Assembly (NCBI GenBank): GCA_964028335.1
Contig: OZ034806.1
Span: 61,628,607 to 61,692,606, forward strand
Length of the DNA stretch: 64,000 nt
From: Altica lythri
Taxonomy: Eukaryota; Arthropoda; Insecta; Coleoptera; Chrysomelidae
Direction of reading: 5' to 3'
Shown here: positions 24,574-35,749 of the stretch, in pieces
Numbering within the stretch: the first letter of the stretch is position 1
Layout: every line of letters starts with the position of its first letter
Made by a program: the position numbers and the translations under genes
The notes under the pieces: model-generated
The model's input: only the letters and a program-made list of their open reading frames with translations
Database searches by the model: none
What the model was told of the DNA's origin: nothing

Positions 24574-24747
24574 TATGGACGAAGTAAGAACTCCTTCCGT
24601 GAATTCTGCTTCAGATATCGATCCATATGATTCTGATGACAGCATTATTGATTCAAACTTATGGACGAAGTAAGAACTCCTTTCGTGAATTCAGCTTCAG
24701 ATATCGATCCATATGATTCTAATGACAGCATTATTGATCCAAACTTT
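24574..24747 (+). repeat. 87-bp direct tandem duplication within piggyBac relic
   Basis: The unit from CTTATGGACGAAGTAAGAAC to GATTCAAACTT/GATCCAAACTTT is present twice in tandem with a few substitutions. It duplicates the encoded MDEVRTP...SIID segment of the acidic N-terminus. Confidence 0.85.
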
Positions 24748-25751
24748 AAAAATAATTCTGAGACAAATATAGAAGAACGCGAAAATGAGGAAAATGATCC
24801 AATACATGATGAAGAATGGAGTAATTCTGTAAAAATATACCAAATTTTGAATTTGTTGGAACTCAAGCAGGTTGCACAAAACTAAATTTTTGTTGGACTA
24901 AACTTAAAGCCTTTTCTTCTTTATGGACCAAAGAGGTAATGCAGCTACTTATTTTTGAGACAAATAAATATGGCAAAAAACTAAAAGAAGATAAATAGCT
25001 ATTGGAAACCGACAAATGAGAAAGAGTTAAAAAAGTTTTTTTTACACTAACGTTTTTACAGCTCATGTACATTTTACAATAATAAGAAAAGCTATTTCCA
25101 ATGATTATATATATCACCCTACTTTTTCTACCACGATGTCAGAAAGACGTTATAAATAATTGTTGCGGTCACTAAATTGCACAGATAAAAATAAGAAAAC
25201 TATGCTTTTAAAAATTAAATTGTTATTAACCCTTCTTCTAAAGAAAGCTTACTATTGCAAAGATGAAGATTGAGCTTTAAGCAATACCTATATAAAAGGA
25301 TAAAAGATGGTATAAAATTATATAGACTTTGTTCACCTAATGGGTATGTACTAAATATTGAAATTTATCAAGACAAACAAGTTGATGATCCTCTGAATTC
25401 CAAACTGAAACTAGTTTTTAGGCTAATGAAGCCCTGTTTGAATAAGAATGGAATTTTTCGCTGAAAAGTGTCTAGAAAAGAAAACTTTTGTTGCAGGAAC
25501 ATTACGTTCCAATTGTGTATAAGTGTATTATGTCAAAGAAATTTAAAAAAGTGAACATATTTGGACACGAAAGGAAAACGTGTTTGTCTGAAAACGTGAG
25601 AGATAGAAAACAGGTGTTTTGTAATACAACTGATAGAAACAGTAAATGTTCGTTATAACACAAAAACAAAACTCATTGAAATTGCTGAATACAGGTGTTA
25701 ACAGATGTGATCACCTATTATTCATCCCCGAGAAAAAGTATAAGGTGGTAT

Positions 25752-26173
25752 AATAGTATATTCTGTAACAAGGTTAGAATGAAAATTCGATACGAGTGGA
25801 GAATTCCGAACGCGAGCGTAGCGAGCGAGAGGAACCACGAGTTATCGAATTTTCATTCTAACCGTGTAACAGACTGTATTTTCTCCACGACCATGTAATA
25901 ATTCTGTTTATTTAAATTGAAATATGTAGCAAAACAATTAGAACGTCGCACTGACAAACTGAGTGACAGTTTTTAAATTCGCAGGGCAATCTATGTTTTT
26001 GATGAGCAATTACAGAATGTTATTCCGTCACTACTTATAGAATGGAAATACATGCAAATTACATAAGAAGCAAGTGTTTCAGAATGAATATTCTATCTCA
26101 AGAGTGAGAATGGACACTTTCTATTATCAAAAATGAAGTCGGAATTATTACATTCATTAATGGTCGTGGAGAA
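25752..26173 (-). mobile_element. Hairpin element X (non-coding, YR-element-like ends)
   Basis: Read on the minus strand the element starts TTCTCCACGACCAT (26173 downward) and ends ...GTTACAGAATATACTATT (25752). Just inside the 3' hairpin is an inverted copy of the start (TTTTCTCCACGACCATGTAA on the plus strand, 25879-25898). The hairpin spans about 25762-25872, with arms GGTTAGAATGAAAATTCGAT / ATCGAATTTTCATTCTAACC and a CpG-rich tip (GCGAGCGTAGCGAGCGAG). It has no coding frame. It sits inside the piggyBac coding region. Element Y is inserted in the T-run at its 5' end. Confidence 0.75.
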
Positions 26174-26527
26174 TAGTATATTACGTATCAAGAGTGGTAA
26201 GTAGGACATTACGTACGAGTGGAAAAGTTACGCACGAAGCCGCGTAGCGGCGTGTGCGTAATTACACGAGTACGTAATGCCTCTTACAACTCGAGTTACG
26301 TACTATGCTTTATCTACGACTCAATATTTTAATTCTAAATATTTCACATCTATTAAAAAATATATGACGTACGTACTGTACTGTTATCTACTCCTTGACA
26401 GTAAATGTAATGAAACGTCATTCCAACATGACATTTCATTACGCACAACTGTGCGTTATAGCTTACTTACCCTGCATGGTGACAATGGGTATAAATGACA
26501 TTTACTGTCAAAGGAGTAGATAAAAAA
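26172..26527 (-). mobile_element. Hairpin element Y (non-coding, YR-element-like ends)
   Basis: On the minus strand it starts TTTTTTATCTACTCCTTTGA (from 26527) and ends ...GATACGTAATATACTATT (26172). An inverted copy of its start lies at 26383-26412 (TTATCTACTCCTTGACAGTA). Its 3' hairpin (26181-26308) has arms around CATTACGTACGAGTGG / TACACGAGTACGTAATG and a tip GAAGCCGCGTAGCGGCG. It abuts element X, sharing two A bases, as if it had inserted in X's terminal T-run. Confidence 0.75.
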
Positions 26528-27294
26528 TTATATTTTATCTTTTAGACTTTGTATTCGTGAATAGTCACTTACTCTACCGTATTGTAAATAAATCAAAAAT
26601 TAGTTTATTGCAATTTCGCAAGGAACTTATCAAGCAACTTTCTCAGTGGAAAACACTTCCAGGGCCTTCCAATTCCAACAAATCTCAAACAAATGAAGAA
26701 AGTGTTTGAAAGGAATCCACTTCCAGAAGGTTACCAAAGACCTAGATATTACTTACCCTGCAAGGAATGCGGAAAAAAATGAGAAGAGTACAAACACCTT
26801 ATGGAGATATAAAGAGTATCCAACAAAACCTGGTTTATGTGCTGGAGAATGTTTTGAAATGTACCATAAAAAGTTATAAAACAATCTTTGTGTTATTGTA
26901 TTACAAAATCTTAATTTATTTAAAAAATAACAATTTAGTAACATATAACAACATAATCCATTTCTTAACTATATTTATTCTTATAGTGGGACACGACTGC
27001 ATTTGCAGACATTTAGATTGGCTGGGACATGACAAAAAAATACCGAGTCTTTTGGTATTTGCAAATAAAATTGTGCGTTTCTGCAAAAATTTTTAAAAAT
27101 GACAATTTTCGCGAATGTGTTAAAATAAATATATCTGTTTGCGCTTAGCGATTAATGTGAAGCTTACTTATGGTCTAAACATGTGTTTGTATATCTACTT
27201 TATAAAATCTGAAGTTTAGTTAAGGCATGAAGTATCAGTCTAGTATGTTTTTGTCCAAACAAAATCCATTAAGCATTTGAAACCTAAGGACTTT

Positions 27295-28165
27295 TTACCC
27301 GACTGCTGGAGGGTTATGTTTTCAGCGCGTATCTTGTATCTATGTAATATTCTTCCTTACCTTGTATCTTCAGAACCGCTAAACGGATTTTCACATTTGA
27401 GGTATCGTTGGATTTGTCTTAATAGCCCAAGTGTTCTTAGATAGGTGACATTTAAAAAAAATCAAAATGGCGGATGTTTGACGCCTCATTGTGAGGTAAT
27501 AAAAAAATAAATTGTACCAAGCCTATCGAGTGGGGTATCAAAATGAAGGATTTTAAACACAAATTCTAAATATGTATATAACTTTTAGTTTTACTATTAA
27601 ATAGAACGATAAAAAAAGAAATGAATATTTTTTCTGCAAAACAAATCGGATTTTTTTTTTGTATTTCGATCTAAGTTCCTTGGCAATAGTTGTTTAGTTT
27701 CATGAGTAGAACACGTGGTATGAAAATGAAAAACATAATAATAATTGGACATACAAAATACTAAAGCTGATTTCTCATTTACTATGGGAAATCAATTTTT
27801 CGATCTATGTTTCTTAGGGAAAGTTGTTCAGTTTCATGAATAGAACACGTGAGATAAATTAAGTTAATACTTTTCCTAACAACTGGAACGCTAAAAAATT
27901 AGCTTTACTAATAAAAATAATTCAGAACTCATAACTTACAAATCACGCACAACTTTTTACAGAGCCATCCGATATTGATAATATATTTTTTATTGGAAAG
28001 AGCATACCGCGTGGGCGGTTCCATACCAATTTCAAAGGAAAAGTCCAACCCATTAGGGTAGTAAATCGGGGAATATTTGAATATTCCCATACTGATTGTT
28101 GTAAAGTAACACCACGTATAAAACCGTTGGTCCCGGTTGTTTTTGTTGAAAATAGTCATTAAGCC
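27295..28165. repeat. Interspersed-repeat-like stretch with internal imperfect duplication
   Basis: Two partly matching segments carry TTTCGATCTAAGTTCCTTGG... and TTTCGATCTATGTTTCTTAG..., each followed by GTTTCATGAGTAGAACACGT / GTTTCATGAATAGAACACGT, about 135 bases apart. The sequence has the look of a diverged transposon without coding capacity. The class is unknown. Confidence 0.45.
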
Positions 28166-28170
28166 ATAAC

Positions 28171-28392
28171 GGCCTCTGTAGCGCAGTGGTTGAGCGTTCG
28201 GCTCAAGTTACGGAGGTTCCGGGTTCGAATCCCGGTGACCAACTCACATTGTAAATAAGAATATTTGATTCAAAAACACATAAATATTTTAAAAATCCGA
28301 CACAGATGTCCTGTAGGACCATTCAAAAAATAATGATTTCTCATGAACTCTTTAGCGAGTTTAGAATAAGCACTCTAAACTAAAAAGAAATA
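28171..28392 (+). repeat. tRNA-derived SINE
   Basis: The head (28171-28245) carries a pol III A box, TAGCGCAGTGGTTGAGC, and a perfect T-arm/B box, CCGGGTTCGAATCCCGG. The acceptor halves do not pair, so it is not a working tRNA gene. A ~145-base unrelated body and an A-rich end (AAAAAGAAATAAATAAAAAA) follow, as in a SINE. The foldback at 28393 starts in that A-rich tail. Confidence 0.8.
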
Positions 28393-28950
28393 AATAAAAA
28401 AATAATTAAAAAATAACAAAAAACCCGCCTGCATGGATAGCTACAACTAAAAATCAACTGAAACGATTGAAACAAGACGAAAATTCAATGACTAGGTATT
28501 TAAAAAAAATCAATCATTAGGTACTTAGAACCAGAAACATAAATTGAAACAGTACCACACCTACGTACCTACGTATTGTACAAATAGAAATATCAGCACG
28601 GTAGTCATTCAATTTTTTGCAACATTATAAACAGAATTACAGTCGGAGGCATGAAAGTGTATGCTATGTTAAATTATTATCCTTTTGTGCATGCCTCCGA
28701 CTGTAATTCTGTTTATAATGTTGCAAAAAATTGAATGACTACCGTGCTGATATTTCTATTTGTACAATACCTAGGTACGTAGGTGTGATACTGTTATAAT
28801 TTATGTTTCTGGTTCTAAGTACCTAATGATTGATTTTTTTTAAATACCTAGTCATTGAATTTACGTCTTGTTTCAATCGTTTCAGTTGATTTTTAGTTGT
28901 AGCTATCCATGCAGGCGGGTTTTTTATTATTTTTTAATTATTTTTTTATT
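28393..28950. mobile_element. Nearly perfect 558-bp inverted repeat (foldback element)
   Basis: Arms of about 262 bases (28393-28654 and 28690-28950) differ at only a few positions and flank a ~35-base loop. Landmarks are ACCCGCCTGCATGGATAGCT / its inverse at the right end, TACGTACCTACG, and TACAGTCGGAGGCATG / CATGCCTCCGACTGTA at the tip. There is no coding frame. The high arm identity suggests recent insertion or recent repair between arms. It lies 88 bases from a TMTC1 exon. Confidence 0.92.
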
Positions 28951-29037
28951 AAACAACTCTTAATAATTTTTTTTTAATGCATCATGGAATGTTGTTCAAA
29001 TAAATTTAACTATAATTGTGATTTAAGAAATATTTAC

Positions 29038-29243
29038 CTTTTCTTACTAACCAATGGGCAAAATTTGTACTAAAATAAGGATCAGTCGGATTCATATCTA
29101 CAGCTTCTTTGAGCAATTGATTAACACTTTGGTCATTAGGTCCTCGAAGTTTAGCTAACTCCACATAAGCAGGTGTAAATCTTGGATCCAATATTATACA
29201 TTTTCTTAACATTCGTTCGGACTCTACGGATCTGTTACTTTTT
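29038..29243 (-). CDS. Tmtc1: TMTC1-like exon, TPRs
   Basis: A 206-base exon with acceptor TTTTACAG and donor AAG/GTAAAT. It encodes about 68 residues, including MLRKCIILDPRFTPAYVELA and a second repeat ending NPTDPYFSTNFAHWLVRK. Both halves follow the TPR pattern (D/N-P, then A-Y-x-x-L-A). The last base is the first base of a Gly codon completed by the next exon. A nearly perfect 558-bp inverted repeat begins 88 bases downstream of the donor, so the following intron starts close to a very large potential RNA hairpin. Confidence 0.88.
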
Positions 29244-30699
29244 CTGTAAAAAATATGTATATGTTGAATAATACCTTTTAACCGTTTTTAAAAAAATATA
29301 CGAAGTTCATTACAAAAGACTGTAATACATCGTGGTAAATCAAGGAAGAGATTTTTAAACATAATAAAACAAAAAGCAACTAGGCTAAAAATATGATTCC
29401 CTTTTACATGCAAACGTACACAGCTAAAGGGAGCTACAAAAATTTCAAATTTCACATTTCCTTGATATATGCAGCTCTTTAGGAGAAGTAAGTTTAAATT
29501 TACTCTAGCTAATATTTCAAAAGCTTTTTGGAAACGTGACAGACAGTAATTCAAATCATGAAATCTCTGCCATTTGTGCAAAGAAATAAATTGGAGAATT
29601 GTTGTAGCTGATGTTATTACCCTTTCTGAATTTATATTTGCAAATAGATAAGAATATTCTACAGAAATTTATTATATAACTTATAAATTAAATATTTTAT
29701 ATATATATGAAATAAAAATCATTTTGCTATGTGGAGCAAATTTATATTTTATTCATGTTTAACCCTTTACAGCATATGAGCCTATATAAGGTATTGCAGT
29801 TTTGGTTTAAGGATCGACAGTATAGGACATTGGCCTGAATAACAGAAGAATGGTTAATATTGTCAAGTACGTTCAATGAAAACCTACATTAAATGCTTCA
29901 AGTGTAAAGTATTTCTATGCTACAATGAAAAAAAGGATTGTTTGTATTAGTTTCTCGCATATTTTGTTTTACAATATTCCATAATTTTGCTTTTGTTCTT
30001 GGTTTTGCTGCATGCAATACCATATATGTCCGTAATGGTTTTTGTCTCAGTGTGTACCTACTAGCCCATATTTGGTTCCGTAAATAAAAGACCAAAATAT
30101 AAATATGCCTGATTAAATTAAGCCATTTTTACAGAGAAAGAATTTTTTTTCAACGCTTTATTAATTCATGCAATAACCGGTTAACAAGGAATTTGTACCA
30201 AAATTTCAGTGCATGATCATTTTTTTAAAATAATCAAGTCACAATTACCATAAATATAACCTTTTGAATTTTAAAACAAAACTCAGACAGCTAAAACTTT
30301 ACTGCTTAATTCTTTATGGTAAAAAAATTAAATAACAAAAAAGTGAATATAAAGAAACCTTTTATTAGAACTTTAGAGCTTTCATTAAAACTCTTGTAAA
30401 TCATTTAAATTAGCGATAATAAAGTTCGTATTTTTAAAAGTAGTAGACTTGTTTTTACGGGTTATCTTTTGAATAATAAAACTTCTAAATTACTTTCTGT
30501 GTAAGATATATTAAAATTTTTTAAATATAATAAAAGTGTAAAACTTGTTTATTTTCATTAAATACATGTTAATTAAGCAGACTCTATAGTACAAATTTAG
30601 TACGTTGTAAAATGCTCTATTATATAAAAATTAAAAAACAAGAAAAACCGTAAATATGTAGTTAATAATAAGTAAAATTTTGCTCGGTTCTTGTTATAA
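29244..30699. other. AT-rich intron stretch
   Basis: About 1.45 kb of AT-rich intron between two TMTC1 exons. Short frames (29288-29581 minus, 29898-30095 minus) have no recognisable motif. Confidence 0.5.
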
Positions 30700-33635
30700 T
30701 ACGAGGGTTGACTTTTCAGTTTTGCATAAAGCCAAAAATATTAAGACTTAAAGTACTTTATTGCTTTTTACAATATGTCCCAACAAGGTCGATACACTTT
30801 TGCATATGTTTAAACCAATTGGTAAAATATTTATTCCAATTTTTAGTTGACAATTGCAAAATTGAATTCTTCATCTTTGAAAACGTGAAGAAGTAGTTGG
30901 CACTTAGGTAGGGACTATATGGTGGATGGTCTAACAATTTGATGTTTTAAAGCTCGAAAAACTCGATTGTCTTTTGGGCACTGTGAGCACTTGCCATTTT
31001 CCTGATGTCTGATGATTCGCCGTTGTGTGTTGCTTTATCGGAGTTTCGCGATAACTTCTGGTAATTAAACGTTTATATACCAATCGGAACTAACCATTCT
31101 AAAGCAATTGTCACATGATCAAATTTTAACAAAAAAGTTGCGACCATTTTCTTTGACACACTTCAAGAACAAAATATTAGTTGGTTTTCTCATCATAAAC
31201 CAACTTTGTAACACCCAGTTCTGCATGCAGGATCTTTTGGATCGTGGTCTTTGAAATTCCCACAGACGCCTTTATCTCTTGGTACTGCTGTTTTGGGTGG
31301 ACCTAGCCTGGATTCGTTGCTGAGACTGGAGCAACCACGTTAAAATTAGCAATACCAGCGGGAAATAGTTGACTGGTGTGAAACCATTGCAGCGAGATAT
31401 TCCTGTAATAATCTTCTCCAAAAATTGTAAAAATATATTGGTTGAAAATGTTCTCGGCCATATCTATTGTCACACTCCGAAATAGTTAAATATTTTGAGA
31501 CTCCCATACGGGAACGCGGCGATGATCGGGGTCTGATCCGCCGCTCGAGAAGAAGTCGTTCAAGAGAAGTACGCACCGTTAGCTAAAGTCTTGATTTGAT
31601 AAACGCGGTTCCTTTGGTGGTGATGTGCCCTAGTACTCTGTTAAGGTAAGATTAAGTTGATTTTGTAGGAACCCCTTTTGAGCTTATAGAGGTGTAATTA
31701 TTCGAGTGATCATTCATATTTCCATTGTAGATTAATTAGAATCATTTAAGAAACTGTAAGTGTGACTAATCCATTTGTTTCCCTCATTACTAACATCTGT
31801 ATACCTATGTAGTTATTTAATTAGGGTAACAGGGTTGTTTGCGGAAAGCCCTTCTGGCTTCCACATCCAGTGTATATAATAATATATTGAGATGATATTA
31901 GTTACTATGTTATATTAAATAAGAATGTAGAAGGAAAATCTAATGGAAAGTAGAGAAAGGAGATTTTCTTATTTCGGGTCAGAGCGCAAATTTAGTAACA
32001 TTGGGATTGATTATCATCATCTTCTTCATAATTCCTAAAAAAGGAAAAAGAAAATAGAATAATAAGAAAAAAAAAATACAAATACATTTCAAAGATTTTT
32101 ATTTAAAGATTCAAAAATGATTAATCTACATTATATAAAGTTTTGATAATTATGAAATTGATAAATGGGTAAAGTAGATAATTAAAAGTTTATAAAATTG
32201 CCAATACGTTAGTAATCAAACATTAATTTTAAATGAATTAGGGGTGTAAGTAAATGAGAAAATTGAATTATAAAAAAAAGACATCACAAATAGTTAAAAT
32301 AAATGTCAAAACTTCTACTTACTTTTAAATTATACAAATTTACCAACCATATTCTAATTTATTAATAGTTCAAATGCCAAATGAAATATTCTGAAAAAGA
32401 GAAAATTATTAGTTTGTAGTGCTAGTAAATTTCATAAGAATATAAAAAAGAATGATCATTGTTTTAAATTGTAATACTGAATCAGGAATTAGATTTTGTT
32501 AATAATTTTATTTAAATAAGAAATTAGTAGGCGATTAGATGGAAAAGATGTATAGATTTAAGTTTGTTGAATTTGTCAGTTGTTTCTTTGTTGATTTGAT
32601 AGAATGTCTCTTGTTTTTCTGGTTGTTGAAATAGAAGTTGTATTAAAAATTTGCTCCGTAGAAATTTTGAGTTTTTTTTGAAAGTATTGATAATAGAAAG
32701 TATTAAAACAGTTTAAAGTATAAAGAATATTCCAAGGTAACCAGAGAAAGCAATTGGTAAGAGAAATTTATATGATTTTATGAAAGAATAAATGGTTAAA
32801 ATTGTTGCTGAGTAGTTAATCGTTATAAATGCTTCCTGAATTGATTTAAAGAAAGATACTCTAGTTTCTAACAAGAAAGAATAGCATTATTGTACTTACC
32901 TTTGGATGTAAAAGCTGATTGTGCAGTGATTAGAAGAAATCTTATTAGTAAAATTTCCAAAGTTCGTGATATCATTGCTGTGCTGGGTAACATAGGCCTG
33001 TTATTGAAAAGGGGATCCTAAGGCTTAGCAGACCGAAGAGAAAACAAGATCTTCATAAAACGGTATCACTCTTCCATTATTATCAATAAAGAACTTTTCT
33101 GTTGTTTGATTTTTGTAATTTCCATGAACATTTTTTATTTTCACTGTTTTATGTATTTAACTAAATTATTTTTATTCACTTTTTGTTAAGTTTAATCCAA
33201 ATTGTTTAGTAACTCAAGACAGAATATTTCATTTATATATATATTTGATGCATGTTTTGGTTTATTAACGGTATTTTTGAAGTTTGACACATTTTGAATT
33301 AGAAAGGTTAGAAATTTATATACAATTCATGCCTAGAAAACATTGTTGGTCTAGGATAGTGCGGTTTTACAGTCATTTTATTGCAAATTTGTGTATTAAC
33401 TGATTTTGAATCTAGTTTGGTTGAATATTTGAACTCTGACCTTGACATAAGGGAATAGCCGGTAGCATATTTAATTAATCATATTGGAAGATAATTACAT
33501 TGAGTTAATTCTTACCTATTCACTATTTATATTTAAAATTCAAAATTAATTAAAGGTAAGGAATATTTTATAACATAGTGATTGATATTAGCAAAACATA
33601 TTATTATTATTCATACACTCATCATATATGTTATA

Positions 33636-33666
<31 letters not shown>

Positions 33667-33955
33667 AATTTATATTCATATTGTTTATATTGTATTTCTG
33701 TGTTATTAATATACTTATTATTTTATTCTTCTCGTTTCTATCAAGCTACCTCATTAGAGAACATACCCCCCAAAGACCAACCAACCCTGGTAGGCGTGAC
33801 ACTATTTTTCGACCAACTTGATAATTTCAAAAGTTCACTGTACCTACACAACATTGAAACTTTGGATTTATGTCAATAAAAGATTTGTGTTTGAAAGTTC
33901 TATTAATGGTGCTTTCTAAGCGGCTATATGCAAAACTAAAAAGACAACTCTCGTA
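30700..33955 (-). pseudogene. Mariner family A relic (copy 5), split by a solo LTR
   Basis: The left end is the 3' TIR, TACGAGGGTTGACTTTTCAG. The right end, ATGCAAAACTAAAAAGACAA then CTCTCGTA at 33955, is the 5' TIR. The transposase text between 30740 and 31440 is broken and shortened. The element is interrupted at 31468-33801 by the LTR-like insert with a CTAT duplication. Removing the insert restores the run CTCGGC...TTTTTCGACC seen in copy 6 (52940-52970). Confidence 0.85.
31468..33801. mobile_element. Probable solo LTR, 2334 bp, 4-bp target duplication
   Basis: Starts TGTCACACTCCG and ends GGTAGGCGTGACA, so it has TG...CA ends with a 6-bp inverted end TGTCAC/GTGACA. It is flanked on both sides by CTAT (31464-31467 and 33802-33805). 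It has no gag, pol or env-like frame, and I could not find an internal repeat of its ends. A long solo LTR is the simplest reading. A non-autonomous element with undetected short LTRs is possible. Confidence 0.65.
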
Positions 33956-33987
33956 CTTCTTTGTTCTATTTTTTATTAAAGACTTAC

Positions 33988-34131
33988 CTGTATAATCGAC
34001 CTAAATTGTAGTGAGCGTTAATGTGATCGGTGGAATAACGAATTGCCAGTAGAAAATGTTGTTCTGCTTCTTGTCTGTTGATTAGTAAAGTGCCAAGATT
34101 ATTGTGAGCACTTGCATAAGTTGGCCATAAT
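33988..34131 (-). CDS. Tmtc1: TMTC1-like exon, TPR
   Basis: A 144-base exon between acceptor TTCTTATAG and donor CAG/GTAAGT. It encodes LWPTYASAHNNLGTLLINR, then an A/E-rich helix and STDHINAHYNLGRLYR, a tandem of TPR helices with the usual G/A and N-L-G positions. Phases fit both neighbours: one base completes the previous Lys codon and the exon ends AG. It lies just right of a mariner copy end (33955), so that mariner, with its own LTR insertion, sits in the downstream intron. Confidence 0.87.
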
Positions 34132-34937
34132 CTATAAGAAAAATAAGTTTATAATAGTTCAAGACTATTAAAATATCGACTAATTAGAGTTTAAATCCTA
34201 CCAAATGTATTTTAATAAATTTAAAGGAAAATTATATGCAATAATTTCTAGAAATACCGATTTTATGCAATTGGAATTTATTTTTTTCTACGCGACCATA
34301 TATTGCGCGTCCAATTGTTAGCGACCGTTTTTCGCAGTACCAAAAATAAGTTATATTAATTTCTCAAAGACTATAATTTGATTTATTGGTGATTATTTCC
34401 TTCGATTCAAATTAACCAATAGAATGTCATAATTTTTTGAAATCGGACCAATCAGAATCAAATATCAGCGACTATTGCACTAGAACAATATCAGCGACTA
34501 TTGCACTAGAGAAATAGTCACAAGAACGTATTTAAGGAGGATGCTCCACTTGCTTGGTGGGGGTATGCGTGCCTGATGGAAGCAATGTGGGCAAGGCGAG
34601 AGACGGGACTGGCTCAAACGGCTACTGCGCATTAGCGCTGTCTCTGTTCTTCTCACTGCTCGTTCAAGAGTGAGAAAGTCGGCAGCGTGCTGGTGTTTGG
34701 TTTGTTTTGGTGAACTGTCAAGACAGTTCGAAATGTCAAAGCGTTGTGAATAGAAAATGAGCTGAAATAAAACTTTTTCGATCAGTATATAACAATTACG
34801 GGTAAATTTAATACTGAATGAACAGAGAATTAAAGAAAGGTAAAAGTGAGATCTAAATTTGCCTTGTCGTGATATGTGGAGTGGTGATTTAAAAAACGTT
34901 TTTAGAGTACGGATCGCGACGCATCTGTACTATATTT

Positions 34938-35324
34938 AGAGATCGCCCAACGAAAGTTTGGGACAGCCACGTGGCCTCTCGTTCAATGCGCAGTGGTTTT
35001 TTTACGAGCGTTACGATAACAACGACCGTTCTGAAAGCTTGTCAGTGTGGTAGCTAAAATGGTTTTGTAAACTGTATTTAGCTACGAATATGCTGAGAGA
35101 GTTTCTGAGTTGTTTTTTAAATGTATGTATTTTTTTTTAGTTTAAAGTGGGCAGTAACAAATTTATATAAAATAAATTCTTCTTAATTATGTTGGCATCA
35201 TACATTAAAAATTAATTTAAAATGTATAATATATTTTTATTTCCGTCCGCCACTGATAGAAAGACTCCGCCTACCTGCGCCGACTAACACGTGGCTGTCA
35301 CAAACTTTCGTTGGGAGACCTATA
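34938..35324 (-). mobile_element. MITE with ~30-bp TIRs (copy 2), nested in the P-type element
   Basis: Same family as 21068-21448 but inverted: it starts GATCGCCCAACGAAAGTTTG and ends CAAACTTTCGTTGGGAGACC then TATACC. The interior matches copy 1 base for base over long runs (for example AGCTACGAATATGCTGAGAG at ~35082). It lies between the left TIR and the THAP exon of the P-type element. Confidence 0.88.
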
Positions 35325-35534
35325 CCACCGTAAAATGAAAGTAGAACATTGCAAAAACCTCGGAGAAAACAATATGTTCAAAATATCATGAATATTATTC
35401 ACATCAACAATATAAATCATTATCATTACTTTATAAATCCAATTACTACCATATTAACATCAAAAAATGATAATAATATTAGGAAATAATATTGGAAATT
35501 GATGTATTTATACATGTACACGTATTTAACTTAC

Positions 35535-35749
35535 GAGTGTGAAAATAGTTGGAATACTTTTGTCCTTCAACCGTCGCTTTTGTCGTGGTAAAGTTACCTC
35601 TACTCCATCTTTCCAAATTTTAATGTCAGATGTCAATATGCACGATTTTGTATAATGTAAATCGCAAACGTACAAGATTTTTGGCACTGTTTTTTTTGCT
35701 TTAAATGATGGCCGATGGCATTCAACACTTCTATATAGTTTGGAGAATC
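35535..35749 (-). pseudogene. THAP-domain exon of the P-type element
   Basis: On the minus strand an open stretch carries YVCDLHYTKSCIL, then RRLKDKSIPTIF. In THAP zinc fingers the C-x2-H pair (here CDLH) and the closing AVPTxF-type motif (here SIPTIF) occur in this order and spacing. A good GTAAGT donor follows CACTC at 35535, and a possible acceptor (TTCCATAG) precedes 35749. The first half of the finger (C-x2-4-C) and the RNase H-like domain are not in this copy. It is a remnant exon, possibly still spliceable. Confidence 0.6.

Larger units (their letters stand above)
24545..26890 (+). pseudogene. piggyBac-type transposase relic, interrupted
   Basis: An acidic N-terminus (SASDIDPYDSNDSIIDPNF) is followed by MSFKQYLYKRIKDGIKLYRL then CSPNGYVLNIEIY, the signature start of the piggyBac DDE domain. 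FVAGTLRSN and YYSSPRKSIRWYN lie further in. After a 775-bp interruption by two hairpin elements (25752-26527), the C-terminal part resumes with ISLLQFRKELIKQL. It ends in a Cys-rich finger (CKEC...GLCAGECFEMYHKKL). Several frameshifts are present. A duplicated 87-bp segment marks the start (24574-24747). It is dead, and older than the two inserts. Confidence 0.83.

Noticed and set aside
24270..27010. CTGCATTTGCAG at 24276 and 26998 as piggyBac terminal repeats
   Set aside because: The motif is short and nearly palindromic, no TTAA target sites adjoin it clearly, and both copies lie in the same orientation. It was kept only as a remark.
28171..28245. A functional tRNA gene
   Set aside because: The T-arm is perfect but the acceptor halves do not pair, and a SINE-like body with an A-rich end follows.
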